Below the pieces are notes generated by a model. That model saw only the letters and a program-made list of their open reading frames with translations, did not search any database and was not told where the DNA came from. DNA of 64,000 nucleotides, from contig OX579640.1 of the NCBI GenBank assembly GCA_951230915.1, forward strand, positions 20,976,981 to 21,040,980. The letters are read 5' to 3'. The number at the start of each line of letters is the position of its first letter. The stretch's first letter is position 1. Source of the stretch: Antitrichia curtipendula. Lineage: Eukaryota > Streptophyta > Bryopsida > Hypnales > Leucodontaceae. The translations under genes and the position numbers were made by a program. Below are positions 12,422 through 27,345 of this stretch, in pieces.

Positions 12422-12820
12422 AGGGTTAAGCACCAAAAATCCCATTGCAAAAAAAATGTTTATGGACTCTCTATTGAAGATTTTATGCAAGATTATCCAT
12501 TTCAAAATCTTGATTTTTTAGGGTCTCTCATAAATGAGCCTCAAATACAATGGATCTTTGGGGCAAAATTACATTGAAAATTCACTGAAAAAAATGGTAG
12601 AGTAATTTTGAGGAGCCATAAAATGAGTGTGGTTATGCATGTTATGTCCTTTATCCTCATATTTTTTGCATGCCGTTAATTTTAGATTTGATATGTAAAA
12701 AGAGAATTGAAACACTTCATTTGATAAAACTTATCAAGACTAAGGCTTTATGTTTAGTTTTAAATAAACTTCAAAAAGCATGCTCAAAAAAGGCCTTGAG
12801 CATTTAGAAGTCAACTTTGG
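12422..12820 (+). repeat. Dispersed repeat D, copy 1
   Basis: Aligns with 51480-52101, sharing blocks such as GGAGTTATGCATGTTA-like and CTCATATTTTTTG. The right end GGCCTTGAGCATTTAGAAG corresponds to GGCCTTGGGCATGTAGGGGTTA in copy 2, so it is probably another decayed TTAA-type element. Confidence 0.5.
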
Positions 12821-17390
<4,570 letters not shown>

Positions 17391-17394
17391 TTAA

Positions 17395-17616
17395 CCCTTA
17401 AATGTCATGCTGGTCATTGTAGAAATCATCCCTTTTGGTACTATGTGACATTGTTTACTTTAAAAGAACCAAAAATACTAATCGGAAGTCAAACTACTAT
17501 GCAAAATCTCTCTTTTCTGCACAAAATTTCAAGGATGAAAAATTGTACTTCTGTCCTACATAGAAAGATTATTTGTCATCCATTGGACAAAAAACGTCCT
17601 CAACATTATTCAAGGG
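17395..17616 (+). mobile_element. TTAA-flanked element, family C copy 2 (222 bp, uninterrupted)
   Basis: TTAA flanks lie at 17391-17394 and 17617-17620; ends are CCCTTAAATG and TTCAAGGG. It gives the empty-site structure for family C copy 1 at 8280-9095. Non-coding. Confidence 0.75.
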
Positions 17617-17639
17617 TTAATAATAGTAAGCGTGCTGAG

Positions 17640-19432
17640 TTGCTATTAGCGTCGATTATATTGGTGTCTTTTTCCTTCCTGGCCACCGGTCCTCCCCGTT
17701 CGTACGCATGTCCCCGAAGGCTTTTCATCCGAAAGCCAACCGCTAAGAACGGTAGAAGTGTCACTGTCAACCTCCAGCAAAGCTGATGTGTATCTGGTTG
17801 GCCAGCATAAGCCCTGACGTGGAATGCCAGCGGGACCCGTCACTTAGACCTGCGCCAATCATGTGTACTTACATCGACACGCTGTCACACGGCGATAAGG
17901 CCACTCACACCCACCCCATTCGGGTGTACAGTACCCATGACCGTGCCGGTTGTCACACCCGTCAAATGCCAGAGCCACATTTGAGCAAGCGCGACACTCA
18001 CTTGTGCCCCGCGTCCTGTCCATTCTACTTTTCGTTTTTTTATTGTTCCCCAGATTGAAAGCTTCTCATCGAGACCATCCCTGTGAAATTTGGTGCAGTG
18101 GAGGCCCGGGATCCTGTGTTGCGAGCCTCGTTAGTGTACAGATTCTCTTGCCTTGCCAGTTCACTTGAGTAGAGAAAGCGTTTTTCTGATATTGCGCGAC
18201 AGCTTTTCATTTCGCAGTTTAATTGGCACATATCGCTTTTAACTGGTAGTCTTCAGTTGAAGAGATTCTCATCGAGACCACTCTTGTGAAATCTGGGCGA
18301 AACGAAGCTTTGAGTGTGGAGTTTCTTAAACTGGCCTTGCCAGTGGCATTGGGAGGAGAAAACATCGTGCTGTGATTCTTTAGAGGGGAATTCTGTGGAT
18401 CGCAAGAGCTGCTGGACAAGTTACGTGCGGGTCGCGCGGAAGTGCCTGTTTCTGTGGATTTCAGTGCAAGAGCAGACTGAGGTACGTCTTCAAGGGATTT
18501 AATCAGTTCAGGTTTGTGAGGGATACGTTTTTCCCTTGTTGATATTATTGCGAAGTAGAGCGGTGGATGATTAATCATAGAGCTAACGTCTGTGAAAGAT
18601 GCGCGCCTTCCTGTCTTCTTGTCATTCTCTTTCCTTGCCAATTTATCTCTGCGAACTTCCACAATTGGTACTGCTAATTAATCGCTCGAAATTTGCGCCT
18701 ACACGTGCACTTTGAGATAAGTAGTTACTGATTAACTATTAGGAGGGACTATTTTTTGCCATTTATCTCGTCTGTAGCCTCCATTCGAAATGAATGCCAG
18801 GAGATTTGCAGCGCATCTGTATGTGTGGACAAGCAAATGTTCTCTTCGTTGAGATTTAAAACTTTTTTCGTCGCATCGGCTACAGACGAGATGAAGGGAA
18901 AAAACACCAGATGTCTCTCCTGTACTCCTCCTTGTTTGCTAGATCTGTTTCGAAATCCGCTTTGCTTTTCAGTGTGGTTGGAACTTTTGAGAGATTTTGT
19001 GCTACATTACACCAACGGGAGAATGCTTAGCTTTCTGCTGGCAAGGCTATTTGGAAATTTTGTTACTGGATTTTAACCTCTACCGAAACTGGCTCTCATT
19101 CGCGAAAGATCATCTCTTGAGAACTTCATTTTTGTTTCAATGCTCTCAATACAACGGTACATATTGTGTCACACTTATTTCGCTTATCAAGCCCTTAGTG
19201 TTTTATTGTTCTGATTGTTAGTTATTCGGAGAGCGGAATCATTTATCAATTCATCTCTAATGGTAGATAATATGATGCTTGCTCGTTCTCTCTTTTCGGT
19301 ATCCAAGTTTTTCCAGAGCAAATGTTTGACAGATGGAGCTGACCATGATCGTGTCAATGTTGACAGCAGTTTCATCTCGTCAAGGGGGATTCTATACAAC
19401 TCTTCTGATTTTCAAGAGTGTGTTGACCTTCC
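17640..19432 (+). promoter_or_regulatory. Promoter and leader region of proline dehydrogenase
   Basis: GC-richer than the DNA to its left. ACGT-core motifs, the class bound by plant bZIP factors, occur as TGACGTGG near 17815 and CACGTG at 18702-18707. A degenerate tandem duplication pairs about 18053-18200 with 18254-18390 (shared block TTCTCATCGAGACCA). A strong donor (GAG/GTACGT at 18482) and a pyrimidine-rich acceptor ending TTGTTAG at 19221 suggest a 740-nt leader intron. Motif roles are inferred. Confidence 0.4.
18765..18892. repeat. 15-bp perfect inverted repeat
   Basis: ATCTCGTCTGTAGCC at 18765-18779 is repeated in inverted orientation at 18878-18892, spaced by 98 bases. It lies in the probable leader intron of the proline dehydrogenase gene and could form a hairpin in the transcript. 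Confidence 0.85.
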
Positions 19433-21751
19433 ATGGCATGGCGCAACAGCCAGGTTCTCTTCCAGCGTGGATGTTCGTCCAAAAGTTTGCCAAGGAGCCC
19501 TCTATTTGCCAGAGGAGTGACAACATTCAACTCACCTCCTTCGACCACGGAAGACACGTCTGACGTCTTGCCGCAAACGAAGAATGGCGAGGCTATCTTT
19601 GCTGGATTCAGCTCGAAGGAGCTCTTGAGGACACTTTTAAATCTACATCTGGTTGCGTACGAGCCAATAGTGGATTTAAGCTTGAAGGTTCTTACTTCTC
19701 CCATGATGAGATATGCCCTGGTCCATGTGCCTGTAAATCACGTGGTGAAGCGGACTGCTTATTCCCATTTTTGTGCCGGAGAGAATGTCGAGGAAGCCTC
19801 GAGGACATTGCAAAGAATGTGGGAACTGGGGCTACGAGGAGTTTTGGATTACGGTTCGGAAGATGCAACAGACAACAAATCTTGCGATGAAAACCTCGAG
19901 AAATTCATCCAAGTGGTCCAGCAGACTAGCCAACTTCCACTAGGATCGGTAAGTAGCGGACGTGATCTTCTCTTAGAAATAGGTTTCGGTTTGTTCTTTG
20001 GTCTGATATTTCGTCAAATCTGGAAAGTTGGCTGATTGTACTTGGAGTTCAGATCCTTGCCGTTACCATGTGCCATTTTCTTTATCCGACTTACTGCAAT
20101 CTTGAGCTTTGACGAGTCTGTTACATATGCAGAAATGTAGGATGTATCGTTGTGTTTGTATTCCCTTGCATTCCGAGTTGAATCAATGTCTGAGTGTTCG
20201 AGATTTTGCGCGATCGTTCTGCAGGTGAGCAGCTCATGCGTGAAGATTTCCGCCATTTGTCCCATCCAACTTTTAGAGCGAGTTAGCAATCTACTCCGAT
20301 GGCAGCATATGCACAAGGAATTCAAGCTGCCATGGAAGCAGGATGTGATCCCTTTCCTGGCCGAAAATAGTCCCACGTACCATATAACTTCTCCCCCAGA
20401 GCCTCTTACGAAAGAAGAAGAAATAGACTTGGTACTTGCTCATGATCGTCTGTCGGAACTGTGCAAGACTTGTGAACAGGAAGGTTTACCTCTGCTGATT
20501 GATGCGGAGTACTCATCCGTTCAGCCAGCAATTGATTATATCATTCACGCAGCTGCGGCCGAATTCAACAAAGGTGCTCATCCAATCGTTTACGGAACTA
20601 TTCAGGCATACCTGAAGGATTCATTTTCACGTCTTAACCTTGCAGTAAAAGGTTCTCACGATCGGGGACTTTCCTATTGTGTGAAACTTGTTCGAGGGGC
20701 TTACATATCTCGAGAAAAGGAACTGGCATCTTCTTCGCGCGTTCCTTCTCCGATTCATTCCAATATTGAAGGGACACACCGGTGCTACAATTTGTGTGCC
20801 GCGTTCATGCTGGAGCAAGCGGCTAATGGGGATGGGGCAGTGGTGCTTGCCACTCACAACATGGATTCCGGTACGTCAAGTTCACTTCTCTCTTTCTATT
20901 GTGAGTGATTGCAGCTGCTATGTGAGCAAAGGAATCCCGGTCCTTATTTCATTCCCTGTGTATGCTGAGTGTATCCAAGGAATTCTTACATCTTCACTAC
21001 GGAGATTATGTGTACTTTGCAATACAAGTCACTGTGGTTTATTATGCTCTGGTTCATAGTGGCGTGATGTCAACTTGGGGACGATTGACAAACTATTTGA
21101 TCTCTCTGATTGCTGGACTATAATTCAGGCCGAAAAGCGGCTGCTAAAGCCCAAGAGTTGGGACTATCGAGAGAAGATCCTCGATTACAATATGCACAAC
21201 TGAAGGGAATGGCTGATGTATTATCACTGTCATTGGCACAAGCGGGCTTTAGAGTGAGCAAGTATCTACCTTTCGGCCCTGTTCCTGAGGTGATTCCCTA
21301 CCTTGTCAGACGTGCGGAGGAGAACCGTGGACTTCTGGGCAACACCGTATACGAACGTCAGGCTATCAGGTGCCATGCTTTCCTTCACTTGCTGTGTCTC
21401 ACAACCTTGCTCATAATTTCTTGTGGGACTGGGCTGCTTTGGTTAAGTTTTAGATTAAAGTGCTTCGGCGCCATACCGATGATACTCTAAGTTCCCACCG
21501 ATTTCTGTTTGGTCAGGGAGGGCGTTTAAATTGAATGTCATTTTCGGGGTCATTTTGTGCAATATCAAAACAGAAGTTAACATGAGCTGCAATAGGTTGG
21601 TAATTTCAAGAATCAGTTGAAGGGCCATGGGAATCATTCTTTGATAGTAAAATTACGTATGCTATTTAGTTGAAGATTGCGAATTCCTTATGCTCTCTGG
21701 GGTTGTGATGGGTTCAGGACTGAGCTTCGAAGACGCTTGCTGCAAGGTTAA
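19433..21751 (+). CDS. ProDH: Proline dehydrogenase, mitochondrial (4 exons, 478 aa)
   Basis: FAD enzyme of the mitochondrial inner membrane that oxidises proline to pyrroline-5-carboxylate. Exons: 19433-19948, 20225-20870, 21129-21369, 21718-21751; every intron is GT-AG and the joined frame is open to TAA. The product aligns along its length with plant ProDH as I know it. Motifs: LLIDAE near 262-267, KLVRGAY 326-332, and the substrate-binding [11 protein letters not shown] 445-455. Residues 1-36 are rich in Arg and Ser, as expected for a mitochondrial presequence. The start is not certain: ATG at 19260 opens another frame with a presequence-like start (MMLARSLFSVSKFF). A 59-nt GT-AG intron at 19454-19512 would join that frame to the main one. 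The last exon has only 34 bases. Function is secure; the first exon boundary is less so. Confidence 0.93.
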
Positions 21752-22160
21752 AACCTGCGAAGTTAACAAGATTCATCACAGTGCAGATTACGAGTGGAAA
21801 GCCGGTGTACAGATATTTTGCTTTGCCTCATGCATATCGCCATTACCCGGCCATCATTGCCGTGCTTGTTGTATTTTCTCTTTTCTCTTTCTAGATGTGC
21901 ATATATTGCTGGTACATATTGTTGAAGAATTGGTGAGCAAATTGTCTTTTCCGAGCTCTCAAATTTTAACATGTAGGTTAAGATAGGTACTTTTAAGTAT
22001 CCACAGATGGAGATCCCGTTCATTGGGTGCTAAAAACAATTTTAGGTTCATGTAACAAACAACTGCAGATCCATTAGCTAAAAGGCTTTGCTGTTTGATA
22101 GAATGGAATGTTGATAACTATCTCAAACGCCTGTACTTTAATGGTACTCCAATTTAAACC
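21752..22160 (+). other. 3' flank of proline dehydrogenase
   Basis: No further coding exon seen. Probably 3' untranslated sequence followed by intergenic DNA up to the assembly gap. Confidence 0.4.
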
Positions 22161-22360
22161 NNNNNNNNNNNNNNNNNNNNNNNNNNNNNNNNNNNNNNNN
22201 NNNNNNNNNNNNNNNNNNNNNNNNNNNNNNNNNNNNNNNNNNNNNNNNNNNNNNNNNNNNNNNNNNNNNNNNNNNNNNNNNNNNNNNNNNNNNNNNNNNN
22301 NNNNNNNNNNNNNNNNNNNNNNNNNNNNNNNNNNNNNNNNNNNNNNNNNNNNNNNNNNNN
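22161..22360. other. Assembly gap (200 N)
   Basis: Exactly 200 undetermined bases. The round number suggests a placeholder of unknown true size. The sequence to its right is the interior of a family B element, so the left part of that element is lost in the gap. Confidence 0.99.
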
Positions 22361-22558
22361 AAATTCAAGTGATTTGATCTTCCAATTGGTCAAATTTCTT
22401 ATTCTAAAATTTTAGGAAGGTATACTCTAATAAGTTAAATAAAGGATCCTATGATTGGATTTGTTGATGAATAAGTATAGATGAAAATTTTAGCCTTGTC
22501 GTGAATTTGAATATTTTGAAATAGTTTTGGGTCCAAAAACATCAAATATCTTTAGGGG
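22361..22558 (+). mobile_element. TTAA-flanked element, family B copy 3 (right part)
   Basis: Matches 920-1094 closely and ends in CTTTAGGGG before TTAA at 22559-22562. The left part lies in the assembly gap. Confidence 0.65.
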
Positions 22559-22720
22559 TTAAAGGCAGTTGTAATTTTAAGCCGCCCTTTAGCTTCTTCG
22601 CTCTCTTCAATTTTTGCATATTGTGATGATTTTGAGTTGATAGGAATTGGAGTATGTTGTGTAAATGATGGATTGATGGTTGGTGTTTTGCCAATCTTTT
22701 ATTAAAGTGTTATTCCTTAA

Positions 22721-23655
22721 CCCCTAAAGGACCAAACACTGTTTTTTGACAACATAGCGATTTGGGGCAGCTCAGTATGACCGGAATTTTTCTTTTTTTT
22801 CTTTGAAATTTTCACATAAGATGTGCCCGAGGAGTAGCTTTAAGGTCCAACAATTTTCGTAGCTTTTGACTATATGGTTAAAAAGTTATTGCATGATATG
22901 TCATTTTCATTGTTCGGCGGGCAGCCGGGGCAACAAAAAAAACTTCTTTAAAAATCACTTTTAAAAAAAACTAAAATTTGAAATTGGTTCTTTAGATTTA
23001 TATGTACGTGGGAGGCTTTGAATCATTCCATTCCGATCAATGAGTCAAAAGTTATGAGGATTCTTAGTTTGCGGGTAGTTATGGAATCTTTACTCTAAAA
23101 TAAACTTTGGAGTCCTTTATTTAACTCGATTTTCAATAAAGTTGAAAAAAAATAAAAACATTGGGTGTAGATTGTTTATTACAACATTACAATCATTGGG
23201 ATTGGCATTTTTCAATTTCAAAAATAAATTCTTGACAATTTAGTGCTTTGAATCATTCTCTACCTCTTCCTACTTCCTATTTTTTTCCTATATGTTGTAC
23301 AATTCCAAATGATCTGAAATTTTTCAAGCATGTAGCCAACTTGCCTTGAAGAATAAATCCAAAGAGTAACCATCATTTTGGACATTTTTTCATACAAATG
23401 TGACCTTGTGGAGGGCAGCTGCCCGTTTTTTCGCAGGGACATAAAAAGGATTTTTGTCAATTCAAACTCTATAATCTTGCAATCCACGTGGTGGAAAATT
23501 CTGAAATTTTTTCCACATCTTCTTAAACAAGTTTACTACAAGATCCTACGGCTACAAGTGTCCAAAAATGTTTTTTTTCTAAAATTTGGCACTAGTATTA
23601 GAAATGGCAGTTCTGGAGTGGTTTTGGTGAAAACATAATCAAAAACCTTTAGGGG
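22721..23655 (+). mobile_element. TTAA-flanked element, family B copy 4 (935 bp, complete)
   Basis: TTAA flanks lie at 22717-22720 and 23656-23659. The left end CCCCTAAAGGACCAAA and the right end CCTTTAGGGG are inverted. This is the most complete family B copy. Non-coding; short open frames are not shared with other copies. Confidence 0.75.
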
Positions 23656-23659
23656 TTAA

Positions 23660-25700
23660 TTTAAAATGTATTGCAATACTAAACCTATTAAGACAAAGTG
23701 GAAGCAACTTAGGAGATTTAGGGAAGCTCAATACTTTTTTTAAAATGGCTTAAGTGTTGAAGTTAGAGCACCATAGTGGTTGAGAAGATTTAGTTTGTTG
23801 TATTAGCGTTAAATGTTTTGGTAGTGACATGCAAAAGTACTAGCCATTGAAGCTTTGGAGATTTGAGTGTTGGATGTGTTGATGTGAGGTTGAAGGTTTT
23901 GGAGAGATTCCAAAGGTGTCAAGAAGGTCTTCCAAGATGCTCTTTCATGTAAAAAAATATTTACTTAATTTTGATACTAATTGCAAAAGTTGTGTGAGTT
24001 TGAGTAGAATGGCCAAAAATCCTCAGACATGTGTGTTGGACCAAATATGCAAAAGTGCCTATTTGGTGTTTGGGGGCCATTAGGGCCATTTTTTTTAGTA
24101 TTATGAATACTATAAATAGCTGCCAAATTTCTAAAACTATAAAATGCCAAATTATAAAAAGTTATGACATTTTAGATTGAAGCTGGATTTTAAGAATTGT
24201 TTTGTGAGTTTTTGTTGATGCTTTTAAAGCATTGGTATTGACAAGATGAGAGAAATGAAGATCATTGATTTTAAGTTACATTACCTTGTTAGGTTTACTA
24301 GAAACTAGATAAATTACTATAATAATTTTATAAGTTGCTGAGATAATTACAAATTAATTTGAAAAATCCTAGAATAGTTTTAGAAGTTACTAGAATAGTT
24401 ATTGGGCTAATTTTGTAAAATATCAAGATAATTTTGAAATAATTTTTAAAAATTATCAAAAGAAAAAATAAAATAAAATAATAAAATAGTCTACTAAATT
24501 AGGAGCTAATTTTAGTTTAGAAGGTATTAAAGGAGTCTATTTAGAAAGGTTTAGAGGTTTTGTAATTGGTTTCAAGCTTACTATTTGTTATAATAATGCC
24601 CTAGTCTATTTTGGAAGCTTCAATTTACGCTTTGTAAACCATTATTGTTATAGATGGCATGGATCAGGCTGTTGCTTCATGTTTTGTTCCATTTCTTGTT
24701 GTAGTGACAAGGTGAGAGTATAACCTACATAGTCATGGCATGGATCAGGCTATTGCTTTATGTTTTTCTCCATTTCTTGTTGTAACGACAAGGTGAGAGT
24801 ATAACCTACATAATTGAGGCTTGCTTTGTTCTTACGGTGAGGCTAAAATGATGACCACTAGATTGTGAGTTTGAGGTTTAGGATCCATTTTTAGCGACAA
24901 TATCTTGTGGTATTTTGTTGGTTTCATTTATTTCAAATTACTTGGATTTTTAAACCCTACTTGGATACTTAAACCAACTTAAATCCACAAAATGAGAAGC
25001 CAATGGAGAGCAATTTGAAGACGTCCTAGAAGATTTGACATTTAGAATTTGTAGTTATGGTCTAGATATAGACGCGTGACTAAGTTGTAGAGGAAACCAC
25101 AATTCATCTTGAAGAGGCGGGGAGAGGTCACCCCTACCTTTTGCAACAATTGATCCCATGTATTAAGAGTTAGAGGATCAATGCTTTTGAAAACATGGAA
25201 GACCATAGTGGTGGATTTATATTTCATGACCAATATTAAAAAAAAATTGAGGGTGTGACCTTCAATGACTTGAAAACCATGTTTTGATCCTAACAATGGA
25301 AACATGGGCACCATAAACCTTTGTTCAATGATTGGTGTCATTTAGCAATTGTCCAACCATCTTGCCTTTGAGGCATTACAAACTTATAACTTTTGATATG
25401 AAAACAACCAAGACAACTTTGATGGAGTTCTACAAGATATTAGAATACTATCAAGATATCCAGGTCTTTGAATGTTCATGACATCACCCCCCCTTGAAGT
25501 TACAAGTCCCATGAGGAACATATGCAACATTTGTTTGTTATTTGCAAGAAATCAAGGATATGACAAGGAATTTTTGTTATGTAAGTTATTCATTGATCTC
25601 TTAACAAAGAATGAATAAGTCCACTCAACCAACAATTGTGACTAAAACTTTCTTCTACATGACAAAATTCAAGATATTGCTCAATGTTGAGACCTATAAC
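23660..25700. other. Intergenic DNA, no recognised gene
   Basis: AT-rich. A 99-codon minus-strand open frame at 25042-25341 has no recognisable domain and no visible exon partners. Positions 24656-24817 are an 81-bp direct tandem duplication (listed separately). Confidence 0.45.
24656..24817 (+). repeat. 81-bp tandem duplication
   Basis: Two adjacent units starting at GGCATGGATCAGGCT (24656 and 24737) and ending in GAGAGTATAACCTACATA-type sequence, differing at only a few bases. Confidence 0.85.
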
Positions 25701-25739
25701 ATCTTTAGAAGAAGACCTTCAACCCCTCTATTGCAAAGT

Positions 25740-27345
25740 ACAAAAATTTAAAATTGTTTTCTATATCTAATTGTACTTAGGATTTTAGACTAGACTAGTA
25801 TAAAAATGTATAGGAAAAATAATAAAAACTTAGACTGCATAGATTGAAAGATATTTGCATTTTAAAGTGTAGAAAACATGTTTGTTTTGCACCTTGTGTG
25901 AGTAGATTATAAGACTTTAAAATTATTACACTATTAACATTTAATAAAAAATATTATTTTTTGAATAATTGAGTTGAAAGTCTAGGAAAAGAATTTGATT
26001 TCATTCTTTAAAAAATTGTGAAGTAGAAGTAGGTGCAAGGTTGAAGGGAAAACTAAATCATTAATAGCTTTAGAATGGAATTGAAAATAGTACTTCCAAT
26101 AGTAAAATTGTTCTGGCAAACAAATTAAACTACGTGGAATTTTTTTTGAAATTGTGAAAATTGATTTGAAAAATAAATTCCATGTTTTATTTTTTCAAAA
26201 AATCTTATGATTGCCTACAAAACAAGAAGCCCTATAACTTTCACATCAAACTAGATGTAGGACAAGATTGGAGGAAAATGATTCTAATAGTAGATGCCAA
26301 AAGTTTAGAAAAATATTTTTTCAAAAATAAAAAAAATGTATATTGAAAAAAAAATACTGGCAAAAAATTCTATTTCTACATTTGTCAAATCTTATTTTTA
26401 GAAAAAAAAAATCTTTGGTAGAGAGGTGCCAATCTTATCCTATATTATTTATAGTAATCCAAATGGAATGAACTCAAGCTTTTTGTAGACAAAATTTTGA
26501 TTTATAAAAATCAAGTTTTAACCAAAAAAAAATTATTTCCATTTCTATTTTGTCATCCTTGAGCATTTTGAGCTTAGTAGGGCATAAATTTTACACCCAA
26601 ATATCCATTGAAGTGAAAATTATTTTCTTAGAAAGCTAATGCTTTTTTTCTTAACCCCTAAAGCCCCGTTTGTCTCCTCGGGGGACAATTTGGGTCCGGG
26701 TAGGTTCCTATTGTCTCAGTTTGAAGTGAAATCTTTTGAGATTTTTTGAGATTTTTTAGCTTTGCAAGAGATTTGTAGATATATAATTTTTATTTCAATT
26801 GGACGCCGGATGAAAAAGTTATGGCACAATGAGCAAGAAATGGAGATTGGTGGACAGTCCTACAAAAATTACAAAATGTCAAAATAATTTTTTTTGATTT
26901 TTTTTCCTAAAATATTATGTTTTTACCTATACGTGAAGCTTTGATTCATTCTATTTGGACTAGGGATGAGAAAGTTATGGACAATCTTAGTTTTTCGGGC
27001 AATTTAAGCATCTTCTTGAAAAGAAACTTTTTGTTCAACCTTGAATGCTAATATCTTCCAATCCGTATGGTAAAATTTGATGAAATTTTTACTACATGAT
27101 CTCAGATAAATTAAGTACAAGATCCTAAGGTTAAATTCCCCCCAAAACAAAAAATTAGGTTTCCTTAATTGAATACAATAGAAGTGGTAGTTTTGAGTGT
27201 TTTTTTGGTAGAAAACACCCTCAGGGCTTTAGGGGTTAAACTTCAAAATAAGTTAAAAAAAATCATGCCAAAAATGAATATCATATGAACTTGTCTAACC
27301 TTTACTTATATTTTAAGAGAACACTTGGGACTTTTAGGATTTTAG
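25740..27345 (-). mobile_element. Family A long-form element, degenerate, interrupted by a nested copy
   Basis: Reverse-orientation family A copy with landmarks shared with 11508-12417 and 57790-58543. At 26651 its sequence stops at TTAA and resumes after the second TTAA at 27240, where the text again matches the family. The intervening 26655-27235 is therefore an insertion. Outer ends are decayed and approximate. Confidence 0.55.
26655..27235 (+). mobile_element. TTAA-flanked element, family A copy 2 (581 bp, nested)
   Basis: TTAA lies at 26651-26654 and 27236-27239. Ends are CCCCTAAAGCCCCG and CAGGGCTTTAGGGG. Near-collinear with 8348-8938. Non-coding. Inserted into an older family A element at 25740-27345. 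Confidence 0.8.

Noticed and set aside
18219..18662. 147-codon minus-strand open frame
   Set aside because: Lies antisense over the proline dehydrogenase leader and has no domain or exon partners; base composition explains the openness.
25042..25341. 99-codon minus-strand open frame as a gene
   Set aside because: No recognisable domain, no splice partners, AT-rich context; not supportable.
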